DNA of 64,000 bases, taken from G965215145 sp965215145 (GTDB taxonomy: Bacteria > Bacteroidota > Rhodothermia > Rhodothermales > JANQRZ01). The stretch is taken from the NCBI GenBank assembly GCA_965215145.1, contig OZ244038.1, positions 2,852,001 through 2,916,000 on the forward strand, read 5' to 3'. A program made the position numbers and the translations under genes. Within the stretch, counting starts at the first letter, position 1; each line of letters starts with the position of its first letter. The notes beneath the pieces are model-generated. The model saw nothing but the letters and a program-made list of their open reading frames with translations. It did no database searches and had not been told where the DNA came from. Of this stretch, positions 57,035 through 64,000 are shown piece by piece.

Positions 57035-57496
57035 GTGATTGAGGTCTGGCGCATCACGGCCCCAGCTTACGCCGATACCGCGTTCTCCGGCGAGGGGGCG
57101 CGGCTGTGGGGTGGCCGGTGGGGAAGCCCCGGCCACCGGCTCGTCTACGCCTCGGGCTCGCTGGCGCTGGCGACGCTCGAAGTCCTTGCTAGGGCGAACG
57201 ACCGCCGCCGGCTCCGTGGCTACCTTGCCGTGAGCGCTACGCTCGCCGAGCGGCATCTGGAGATCGTCGAGGCGGCAACCCTCCCCACTGGGTGGGACGC
57301 CCGTCCGTACACGGCGGTGTCCCAACGCATCGGCGACCAGTGGCTGGAGGCAGGCCGCTCCCTCGCGCTGCGCGTGCCGAGCGTGGTCGTGCCGAGCGAG
57401 TGGAACGTCCTCGTCAACCCCGCGCACCCCGCCTTCGGCGAGGTCGCCGTCGGCGTCCCGATCGCGGCGCCGTTCGACCCGCGGCTCCTGAGGTAG
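57035..57496 (+). CDS. RES-domain toxin
   Basis: 153 aa from GTG. VWRITAPAYADTAFSGEGARLWGGRW and YASGSLALATLEVLARAN (R in WRI, E in LE) are the conserved RES features, with VPSVVVPSEWNVLVNPAHP at the C-terminus. RES toxins degrade NAD+ by phosphorolysis/hydrolysis. Opposite in orientation to the adjacent M16 gene, ending 4 bp from its stop codon. Confidence 0.9.
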   Translation: MIEVWRITAPAYADTAFSGEGARLWGGRWGSPGHRLVYASGSLALATLEVLARANDRRRLRGYLAVSATLAERHLEIVEAATLPTGWDARPYTAVSQRIGDQWLEAGRSLALRVPSVVVPSEWNVLVNPAHPAFGEVAVGVPIAAPFDPRLLR

Positions 57497-57500
57497 CCCC

Positions 57501-58826
57501 CTACGCCGCCTCCGGCACGGTCGGGACGAAGTGGCCGGCGGTGAGGCGGTCCCTCTCGAACGTCGCCCGCGCCACCTCGACGACCGCCTCCGGGGTGACC
57601 CGCGCGATCCGGTCGAGGTAGCCGGCGTAGAGCGTCCAGTCGCCGGCCGCGATGGCCTCGTTGAGCTGGCTCGCGATGGCGAAGGGGCCGTCGCGCCCGA
57701 ACGCCTCCTCGGCGACGATCTGGCTCCGGGCGCGGTCGAGCTCCTCCCCCGTCAACCCCTCCCCCATCATGCCGTGCAGCACCTCCCACACCGCCTCCTC
57801 GATGGCCGCGTGCTCGACGTCCGGGCCGAGGGCGGCGAAGATCGAGAACAGGCCGGGGTCGCGCAGGCGCGGCATCCACGCGAACTGGCTCGTGGCGAGG
57901 CCGCGGTCCACGAGGGCGCGGTAGAGCCGGCTGCTCTTCCCCCCGCCGAGCGCGACGGCCAGCACGTCGAGCGCGTCGGCCTCAGGGCTCAGCCCGCGCG
58001 GCGCCTTGAACGCCATCAGCACGGCGCCGAGCTGCCCGGCCTGGCGGACGACGACGCGGCGCTCGCCCCGCTGCTCCGGCTCCTCGGTGACGTTCGGCTC
58101 GAAGGGGTCTGGCGCGGCCGGGATCGCCCCGAACCGTTTTTCCAGGAGGTCCAGCGCCTCGCCCCGGTCGAAGTCGCCGATGACCGATGCGGTGGCGTTG
58201 TCGGGCCAGTAGTAGGTGTCGTAGAAGTGGCGGAGCCCCTCGGCCGAGACCCGCTCGATGTCGCTCCGCCAGCCGATGGTGGGGTGGCCGTAGGGGTGGG
58301 CGAAGAAGGCCGTGGCGTAGACGGCGTGGAGCAGCTTCCTCGTAGAATCCGCTTCGCCCCGGTCGAACTCGTTGAGCACGACCGTCCGCTCGGCGGCGAG
58401 GTCCTCGTCGCGGACGCGCGCGTTCCGCATCCGGTCGGCCTCGACCTCGACGGCCAGCGGGAGGTGCTCCTTCGGGAGGAGCTCGTAGTAGTTCGTCCGG
58501 TCGAACCACGTCGTCGCGTTGACCATCGCGCCGACGCGCTGGAGCGTCGGGAAGACGGCGGTCCCGTCGTCCTTGTTGTAGCGCTCGGTCCCCTTGAACA
58601 TCAGGTGCTCCAGGAGGTGCGTCGCGCCCGTCAGCCCCGCGCGCTCGTTCCGGCTGCCGACGCGGTAGGTCAGCATGAACGTCACGACGGGGGCGGCGGC
58701 CTGCGGCAGCAGCAGCACCTGGAGGCCATTGGCGTCGAGGCGGTACTCCTCGACGCCGCCTGAGGCGCGGACGAACGAGAAGGCGGGATGCTCAACGGGC
58801 TGCGGAGGGGACTCAGGGATTTGCAC
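57501..58826 (-). CDS. M16-family zinc peptidase (catalytic subunit)
   Basis: 441 aa. GATHLLEHLMFKGTERY has the inverse zinc motif H70-x-x-E73-H74; the third ligand is E153 in VVLNEFDRGEAD, at the expected distance. Pitrilysin/processing-peptidase-like, usually periplasmic or membrane-associated but no signal peptide is visible. The 3' end (about 244 bp) is duplicated beyond the Xre/RES islet at 56335-56491. Confidence 0.93.
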   Translation of the reverse strand: MQIPESPPQPVEHPAFSFVRASGGVEEYRLDANGLQVLLLPQAAAPVVTFMLTYRVGSRNERAGLTGATHLLEHLMFKGTERYNKDDGTAVFPTLQRVGAMVNATTWFDRTNYYELLPKEHLPLAVEVEADRMRNARVRDEDLAAERTVVLNEFDRGEADSTRKLLHAVYATAFFAHPYGHPTIGWRSDIERVSAEGLRHFYDTYYWPDNATASVIGDFDRGEALDLLEKRFGAIPAAPDPFEPNVTEEPEQRGERRVVVRQAGQLGAVLMAFKAPRGLSPEADALDVLAVALGGGKSSRLYRALVDRGLATSQFAWMPRLRDPGLFSIFAALGPDVEHAAIEEAVWEVLHGMMGEGLTGEELDRARSQIVAEEAFGRDGPFAIASQLNEAIAAGDWTLYAGYLDRIARVTPEAVVEVARATFERDRLTAGHFVPTVPEAA

Positions 58827-58871
58827 GGGCGTTTGGCTCGGGGATGGGGAGCGGCGGGGCCGGAGTGGCGG

Positions 58872-59033
58872 CTACATCTCCGGCACCTCCATCGTCCCGA
58901 CGGGCTGCTGCTCCACCTCGCCGTCGCTGGTACCGAAGGTGATCCACACCATCGCGGCGACGAAGAGGAGCGCCACGACGACCATCGTGATGAGGAGGAA
59001 CTTGGAGGAGGGGTTGGGGCCGGGGTCGGACAC
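58872..59033 (-). CDS. Small single-TM protein
   Basis: 53 aa from GTG: MSDPGPNPSSKFLLITMVVV, a TM to about residue 30, then a polar tail with TMEVPEM. Similar-size membrane proteins upstream of M16 genes are common but unassigned. Separated from M16 by a 45-bp gap. The following 265-bp gap to the sigma-factor gene shows an AT-rich promoter-like patch at 59225-59275 but no other gene. Confidence 0.55.
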   Translation of the reverse strand: MSDPGPNPSSKFLLITMVVVALLFVAAMVWITFGTSDGEVEQQPVGTMEVPEM

Positions 59034-59298
59034 GGACGGAGGGGCAGGTGAGAGGGGGCGCCTCTTACGCTGCCCCTGCCGTGGGGTTTGCCAATCTCCC
59101 CCAAATGCCGGCCCCCTCAGTTGACGCTCTCTGAAGTGGCTCTGTCGGGAGCGGGTCCGTCGAGGCGGTGGCGTCGCCGCGAGAGCCGCGGGGATGCGCA
59201 CAGCGCGTACGCCTTGACCTTCGCCTAACACTCCGGTGACTATATTCTCCTATCACATCAGATTGGTCTGTAAAATCCTGCCCCGTTTCCCCCGTGCG

Positions 59299-59895
59299 AT
59301 GGACTCGGCCCGCCGTGCCACCAACCCCCGCCTGCGTGCCCTCCACCACCGCGGTGGCCCCGAAGCCGCCCACCGGCTCTTCGACCTGGCCTACGATGAG
59401 CTCCGCGCCCAGGCCCGCCGCCTCCGCCTTCGCCACGATGCCGGCCCGGCGCTCAACACGACGGCCCTCGTCCATGAGGCCTACCTCCGCCTCGCCCACC
59501 GCGACCCAGCCCCGTGGCGGGACCGCGAGCACTTCCTCGCCATCGCCGCCACGGCCATGCGGCACGTCCTCGTGGACGGGGCGCGGCGGCGGCGGGCTCA
59601 GAAGCGCAACGGACTCCGCCGCCGCACCCCCTACGACGACGACCGCCTAGGCGCGTCGAGCCCGACGCTCGCCGTCGGCGGCTGGGAGGTGGAGGTGCTC
59701 GACCTCGACGCGGCCCTCCAACAGCTTGAAGCGCTGAGCCCCCGGCTGGCGGCCGTCGTCGAGCTCCGGTTCTTCGGGGGGCTCACCGTCGAGGAGACGG
59801 CCGGCGTGCTCGACCTCGCCCCCCGCACCGTGGACCGCGACTGGTTCAAGGCGAAGGCCGCCCTCCAGACGTTCCTCGAAGAGGCCGCCGCGTGA
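59299..59895 (+). CDS. ECF-type RNA polymerase sigma factor
   Basis: 198 aa. Sigma2 region: AHRLFDLAYDELRAQARRLRLR, TTALVHEAYLRLAHRDPAPWRDREHFLAIAATAMRHVLVDGARRRRAQKR (split); sigma4: LEALSPRLAAVVELRFFGGLTVEETAGVLDLAPRTVDRDW. The ALVHEAYLRL and FF-x-A-A-x-x-MRxIL patterns place it in the ECF subgroup with TPR-kinase partners common in Acidobacteria and Rhodothermota. ATG at 59299; an in-frame ATG at 59236 is possible. Probably regulates, or is regulated by, the kinase downstream. Confidence 0.9.
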   Translation: MDSARRATNPRLRALHHRGGPEAAHRLFDLAYDELRAQARRLRLRHDAGPALNTTALVHEAYLRLAHRDPAPWRDREHFLAIAATAMRHVLVDGARRRRAQKRNGLRRRTPYDDDRLGASSPTLAVGGWEVEVLDLDAALQQLEALSPRLAAVVELRFFGGLTVEETAGVLDLAPRTVDRDWFKAKAALQTFLEEAAA

Positions 59896-59962
59896 GCCGA
59901 CCTCGCTGGGACCGGGTGACCCTCCTCTCCTCAGCACGCCACAGCTAGGCCTCCTTCCCCTC

Positions 59963-62680
59963 ATGCCCGACCTCACCCCCGAACGCTGGCCCCACATCGA
60001 GGCGCTCCTCGACCGCGCCTTTGACCTCCCCCCGGCCGAGCGCACCGCCCTCCTCGAGGCCGCCGAGGCCGACGACCCCGACCTCATCCGCGAGGTCCGC
60101 GCGCTTCTCCACGCCGGTGACCGCGCCCACGCCCTCCTCGAGGACAGCGGCCTCCTCCTCCGCTGGCAACGCGGGCTTCCCGCGACGGGTGCGGAGGGGC
60201 CTTTGAGAGAGGGACCCGACGCGGCCGACGAGGACCTGACCGGGCGGGCCGTCGGGCGGTACCGCCTCCTGGAGGAGATCGGCCGCGGCGGCATGGGCAC
60301 CGTCTACCGCGCCGAGCGCGCCGACGGCGCCTTCGAGCACACCGTCGCCCTCAAGCTGATCCGACCGGGGATGGGCTCCGCTGCCGTACTCCGCCGGTTC
60401 CGCCACGAGCGCCAGGTGCTGGCCTCCCTCGACCACCCGAACGTCGCGCGGATCCTCGACGGCGGTCGCGCGGACGACGGCCGCCCCTACCTCGTGATGG
60501 AGCTCGTTGACGGCGAGCCGATCACGGCCTACTGCAACCGGCGCCGGCTCGGGGTCGAGGCGCGGCTGCGGCTGTTCAGGCAGGTCTGCGACGCGGTGGC
60601 CTACGCGCACCGGCGGCTCGTCGTCCACCGCGACCTCAAGCCCTCGAACGTGCTGGTGGCCGAGGACGAGCAGGGGCGCCCTCACGTGAAGCTGCTGGAC
60701 TTCGGCATCGCGAAGCTGATGCACCCCGCCGAAGCGGGGCTGTTCTCGGGCGAGGCAGGATCGGAGGCGACGCTGACGCGAGACGGCCGGCTCCCGCTCA
60801 CGCCGCAATACGCCGCCCCCGAGCAGGTCCGCGGCGAGGCCATCACAACGGCGACGGACGTGTACGCCCTCGGGGTGCTACTCTACGAGCTCCTGACCGG
60901 ACAGCCCCCGTACCGGCTCGACGCGTCGCGCCCGGCCGAGTGGGAGCGGGTGATCGGCGGGGTGGAGCCTCAGCGCCCCTCCGCTGCGGCCCCTCAGGGA
61001 GAGGCGGAGTCGCACGGCGGCGAGCCCTTGAAGAAGCGCCTCGCGGGCGACCTCGACACGATCTGCCTGAAGGCGCTGCGGAAGGAGCCCGAGCGGCGCT
61101 ACCCCTCGCCCGAGGCCCTCGGGGCTGACCTCGAGCGGCACCTCGGGGGGCTTCCGGTCGAGGCGCGGCCTGACACCCTTGCGTACCGGGCACGGAAGTT
61201 CGTCGGCCGTCACCGACGGGCCGTCGCCGCCACGGCCGCCGTCGTAGTGGCCTTTCTCGCGCTCGTCGGGTTCTACACCCAACGGCTGGCTACAGAACGA
61301 GACCGGGCCGAGCAGGAGGCCACGACGGCGGAGCAGGTCACAGCCTTCCTGGTCGATGTCTTCCAAAGCTCCGACCCCTTCATCGTCGGAGGGCAGGAGG
61401 TGACGGCGCGGGAGCTGCTGGACCGAGGCGTCGAGCGCATCGACGGGCTCGGAGACGAGCCCGCCGTCCAGGCCGTGCTGCTGAGCGTGTTCGGCAACAT
61501 ATACCACCGCCTTGGCCTCTACGACGACGCGCGGCCCCTCCTGGAGCGCGCGCTAACACGATACCGGGAGGTGTGGGGGCCGACCCACGAGCGGACGGCG
61601 CTGGGCCTGAGCGAGCTCGCGGGCCTCCTAATCGACGTCGGAGAGCTCGACGAGGCCGAACGCCTCCTCCGCGAGGCCCTGGCGATCGACCGGCGGCTCG
61701 ACAGCGATGACCCCTCCGGCGTCGTGAGAAGACTAAACAACCTCGCCTCCGTGCTGTGGAACAAGGGCGCCTACGCCGAGGCCGAGCCCCTTTACCGCGA
61801 TGCCCTCGCCGTCCGCCGGCGGCTGCATGACGGGCCGCATCCAGATGTCGCCCTGAGCCTGAACAACCTCGCCAGCGTGTTGCAGGACCTCGGCGCCTAC
61901 GCCGAGGCCGAGTCGCTCTACCGCGAAGCCCTGGCGATGTGGCGGCAGCTCCACGGCGACGAGCACCCATACATCGCCGGCACCCTGGGTAACCTCGCCG
62001 GCCTGCTCGTAGAGCGCCGTGCCTACGCCGAGGCCGAGCCGCTCCTCCGCGAGGTACTCGCGATGTGGCGCCGCCTCCTCGGCGACGAGCACCCGGACGT
62101 GGCGGTGAGCCTGAACAACCTCGCGGGCCTTCTGGACTCGGTGGGGAAAGAGACAGAGGCCGAGGCCCTCTACCGCGAGTCCCTGGCGATGCGGCGCCGC
62201 CTCCTCGGCGACGAGCACCCCTACGTGATGCAAAGTCTGATCAACCTCGCTGGCGTGGTGTATGACCAGGACCGCTACGAGGAGGCCGAGACGCACCTCA
62301 CGGAAGCCCTCGCTATGCGCGGAGTCCTCAATGAGGGGCACCCGTTCACGGGAATTGGTCTAGCCATGATGGGGAGGCTCCTCACGAAGACGGACCGGCC
62401 GGAGAAGGCTGAATCTCTGCTGCGCGAGGCCCTCGCCATCGCCAAGGAGACGCGTGGGGACGAGCACGTGCGGACGGCCCGGATGAAGCTCGCCCTCGGG
62501 ACTACCCTCACGGCGCTCGGCCGGTATGGAGAGGCTGAGCCGTACCTAACTCAGGCCTCCACCGTCTTCCAAAGCGACGACCCAACCGTGCTCTCCACGG
62601 ACCGCGAGGACGTTGGCTTAGCACTCGTGGAGATGTACACCGCGTGGGGCAAGCCGGCGGAGGCCGCCCGCTACCGCTGA
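59963..62680 (+). CDS. Serine/threonine protein kinase with TPR repeats
   Basis: 905 aa. Helical N-terminus (1-90), then Hanks-type kinase: GRGGMG (107-112), K131 in ALKL, HRDLKPSN (222-229), DFG (246-248), TPQYAAPEQ. One TM (about 412-434), then an extracytoplasmic/C-terminal part with at least eight 42-residue TPR/kinesin-light-chain-like repeats (e.g. AEAEPLYRDALAVRRRLHDG, HPDVALSLNNLASVLQDLG). Kinase cytoplasmic, TPRs outside if the TM is a single pass. Lies 67 bp behind the sigma factor, typical of this ECF-kinase pair. Confidence 0.93.
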   Translation: MPDLTPERWPHIEALLDRAFDLPPAERTALLEAAEADDPDLIREVRALLHAGDRAHALLEDSGLLLRWQRGLPATGAEGPLREGPDAADEDLTGRAVGRYRLLEEIGRGGMGTVYRAERADGAFEHTVALKLIRPGMGSAAVLRRFRHERQVLASLDHPNVARILDGGRADDGRPYLVMELVDGEPITAYCNRRRLGVEARLRLFRQVCDAVAYAHRRLVVHRDLKPSNVLVAEDEQGRPHVKLLDFGIAKLMHPAEAGLFSGEAGSEATLTRDGRLPLTPQYAAPEQVRGEAITTATDVYALGVLLYELLTGQPPYRLDASRPAEWERVIGGVEPQRPSAAAPQGEAESHGGEPLKKRLAGDLDTICLKALRKEPERRYPSPEALGADLERHLGGLPVEARPDTLAYRARKFVGRHRRAVAATAAVVVAFLALVGFYTQRLATERDRAEQEATTAEQVTAFLVDVFQSSDPFIVGGQEVTARELLDRGVERIDGLGDEPAVQAVLLSVFGNIYHRLGLYDDARPLLERALTRYREVWGPTHERTALGLSELAGLLIDVGELDEAERLLREALAIDRRLDSDDPSGVVRRLNNLASVLWNKGAYAEAEPLYRDALAVRRRLHDGPHPDVALSLNNLASVLQDLGAYAEAESLYREALAMWRQLHGDEHPYIAGTLGNLAGLLVERRAYAEAEPLLREVLAMWRRLLGDEHPDVAVSLNNLAGLLDSVGKETEAEALYRESLAMRRRLLGDEHPYVMQSLINLAGVVYDQDRYEEAETHLTEALAMRGVLNEGHPFTGIGLAMMGRLLTKTDRPEKAESLLREALAIAKETRGDEHVRTARMKLALGTTLTALGRYGEAEPYLTQASTVFQSDDPTVLSTDREDVGLALVEMYTAWGKPAEAARYR

Positions 62681-62914
62681 CTCCGCCGGGCGGCACTTGC
62701 AGCTTCGGGAGGGGAACCGCTCGTCGCCCATTGAGCGGAGGCGGACCCGCCGCGACGGGCCGAAAAGCGGGGGATCAAAAAAACTTCGGCGGGGGTGGCG
62801 TGCGGCGCGCCCGTTTTGCGTGGTGGGGGTGAAGGACGGCCCACGCGGCCTCTTCTCACGCCGGGCCTCGCCGCCCGGCCCTGTTCCCTCCACCCCTCAC
62901 CCTCGGGTACCGCC

Positions 62915-64000
62915 ATGACCCACATGTCATCCCTCTCCCCCACTGCGCAGCGGCTCCTCGGGGCCGCGTTCCTCCTGCTCGTTCTCCTCCTCACTAGCGC
63001 CCTCGCCCCGTCGGCAAAGGCGCAGACGCTCCTTGAGACGCTTGTTTCTCCTAACGAAGCTTCCGGCGGTGATTTCGGCACCTCCACAGCGGGGGTGCCT
63101 GACACCAATGGCGATGGCGTTGACGACCTCCTTGTGGGCGCCCTTTTCGAGGGTCCGGGCTCGAGCCTGAACAATATCGGTCGGGCCTATCTCTTCAGTG
63201 GAGCCACAGGGACTCTACTGTTGACCCTGGAATCCCCGAACAGCCAAGAGGATGGAAGGTTCGGAACCGCCGTGGCGGGGGTGAGCGACGTTAATGGCGA
63301 CGGGTTCGGCGACCTTCTCGTCGGGGCACCAGGAGAGAACAGGGCCTATCTTCTTAGCGGGGCATCAGGACTGCCGATTTACAATCTGATTCCGGCGGCC
63401 TCGGCCGATGCCTTTGGCTTCTCAGTGGCCGGTGTGCCTGACGCGGACGGTGACGATGTCGAGGATCTCCTCGTCGGCACTGTTAATGAACGGGTTTACC
63501 TCTACAGCGGTGCTACTGGCACCCTCTTACTGAGTGTCGCGTCCCCTAGTGGGGAACCTCTTGGTGCCTTCGGAGGATTCGTCGCGGGCGTCCCGGACAC
63601 CGACGGCGACGGCCGCGGTGACTTCCTTGTCGGAGCGCCGGGAGAGGACCCTGGGTCGAGTCCCTTTGATGCTGGGCGGGCTTACCTCTTCAGCGGAGCC
63701 ACGGGCACAATCCTCTCCACCCTAAGCTCTCCCAACGAGGAGTCGGGGGGCAGGTTCGGAGACGCGGTCGCGGGCGTACCCGATACCGATGGTGATGGGC
63801 GTGGGGATCTCCTTATTGGGGCTGGCGGCTTTTTTACTACTGGTGAAAGCCGGGCCTACCTCTTCAGTGGGGCCAGCGGGGGTCTCCGCTTCGAACTCGT
63901 GCCCCCCAGCATCTCGAGCAATAGCCACTTCGGCAGCGCCGTCGCAAGCGTCCCCGACGTCGATGGCGATGACATCGACGACCTCCTCATCGGCGCCCCT
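62915..64000 (+). CDS. Secreted FG-GAP beta-propeller protein (3' end outside window)
   Basis: 362 visible codons, open to the window end. Signal peptide (MTHMSSLSPTAQRLLGAAFL ... AKAQ), then six visible FG-GAP blades of about 55-65 residues, each with FGxxxAGVPDxNGDGxDDLLVGAP. The DxNxDGxxD stretches are calcium-binding loops as in integrin alpha chains. Lower GC3 than its neighbours. Possibly a substrate or partner of the kinase system upstream, though this is only proximity. The 234 bp before it hold no gene. Confidence 0.88.
   Translation, partial: MTHMSSLSPTAQRLLGAAFLLLVLLLTSALAPSAKAQTLLETLVSPNEASGGDFGTSTAGVPDTNGDGVDDLLVGALFEGPGSSLNNIGRAYLFSGATGTLLLTLESPNSQEDGRFGTAVAGVSDVNGDGFGDLLVGAPGENRAYLLSGASGLPIYNLIPAASADAFGFSVAGVPDADGDDVEDLLVGTVNERVYLYSGATGTLLLSVASPSGEPLGAFGGFVAGVPDTDGDGRGDFLVGAPGEDPGSSPFDAGRAYLFSGATGTILSTLSSPNEESGGRFGDAVAGVPDTDGDGRGDLLIGAGGFFTTGESRAYLFSGASGGLRFELVPPSISSNSHFGSAVASVPDVDGDDIDDLLIGAP

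Noticed and set aside
1..64000. tRNA, rRNA, CRISPR arrays, complete IS elements or prophage
   Set aside because: Looked for T-loop GTTCGA patterns, rRNA blocks, regular direct-repeat arrays and transposase/integrase motifs on both strands; none found.

Overview
The window reads as chromosome of a high-GC, GC3-rich member of the Rhodothermota (Bacteroidota-related; my best guess is a marine Rubricoccaceae-type organism). The grounds are C-terminal type A sorting domains of the type IX secretion system on secreted proteins, a DUF5916 outer-membrane protein, a Bacteroidota-style DksA-like protein with a degenerate zinc finger, a TonB with a short periplasmic arm, and a CarB of about 950 residues. 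No rRNA, tRNA, CRISPR array, phage or complete insertion sequence was seen. Taxonomy is inferred from gene style only.

Layout. 1-9.2 kb: VSR/DUF559-like nuclease (cut by the window edge), lspA, a DksA-like protein, ileS, a DUF433/DUF5615 toxin-antitoxin (TA) pair, katG and an alpha/beta hydrolase. 9.2-11.1 kb: two lower-GC gene cassettes (RelE-like TA and HNH nuclease) bounded by attC-like sites. 11.1-26 kb: APC permease-Usp fusion, SDR, PPC-domain protein, spmA/spmB, PIN-domain TA, rsmB, DUF4385, TRAP substrate-binding lipoprotein, YigZ and DUF5916 protein. 26-31.8 kb: clpS-purS, pssA, a 1.3-kb structured non-coding stretch, then a lipid-storage group (WS/DGAT acyltransferase, phasin-like protein, SCP2 protein). 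32-41.8 kb: DUF2442/DUF4160 pair, carB, nucleotidyltransferase, carA, TonB, RelE-like TA, a nuclease-like low-GC gene, and folK-deoxynucleoside kinase fusion with folB. 41.9-51.9 kb: haem lipoprotein and seven-haem TPR lipoprotein, envelope/helical-bundle proteins, PfkB kinase, 5-formyl-THF cyclo-ligase, PspC protein and an inactive M16 subunit. 52-57.5 kb: large secreted DUF5060/glycoside-hydrolase-like protein, a truncated-looking sorting-domain protein and a Xre/RES TA pair. 57.5-64 kb: active M16 peptidase, ECF-type sigma factor, serine/threonine kinase with TPRs, and a secreted FG-GAP propeller protein running off the end.

The most striking pattern is recurrent. Small TA or TA-like modules sit immediately beyond the 3' end of housekeeping genes (rsmB, carB, the tonB-like gene, the M16 peptidase gene; less clearly katG), and each is bounded on its far side by a diverged second copy of that gene's 3' end, usually with its own stop codon. 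The duplicated ends are 66, 79, 84 and 157/244 bp long. This looks like islet insertion that restores the target gene's 3' end, in the absence of any visible recombinase. A separate integron-like mechanism is suggested at 9.3-11.0 kb.

A second layer is a dense set of short palindromes: GTAGGGG...CCCCTAC-type hairpins, one of which supplies a stop codon and one of which lies in the linker of a fused enzyme, and intergenic heptad-repeat palindromes between convergent, divergent and co-directional genes.
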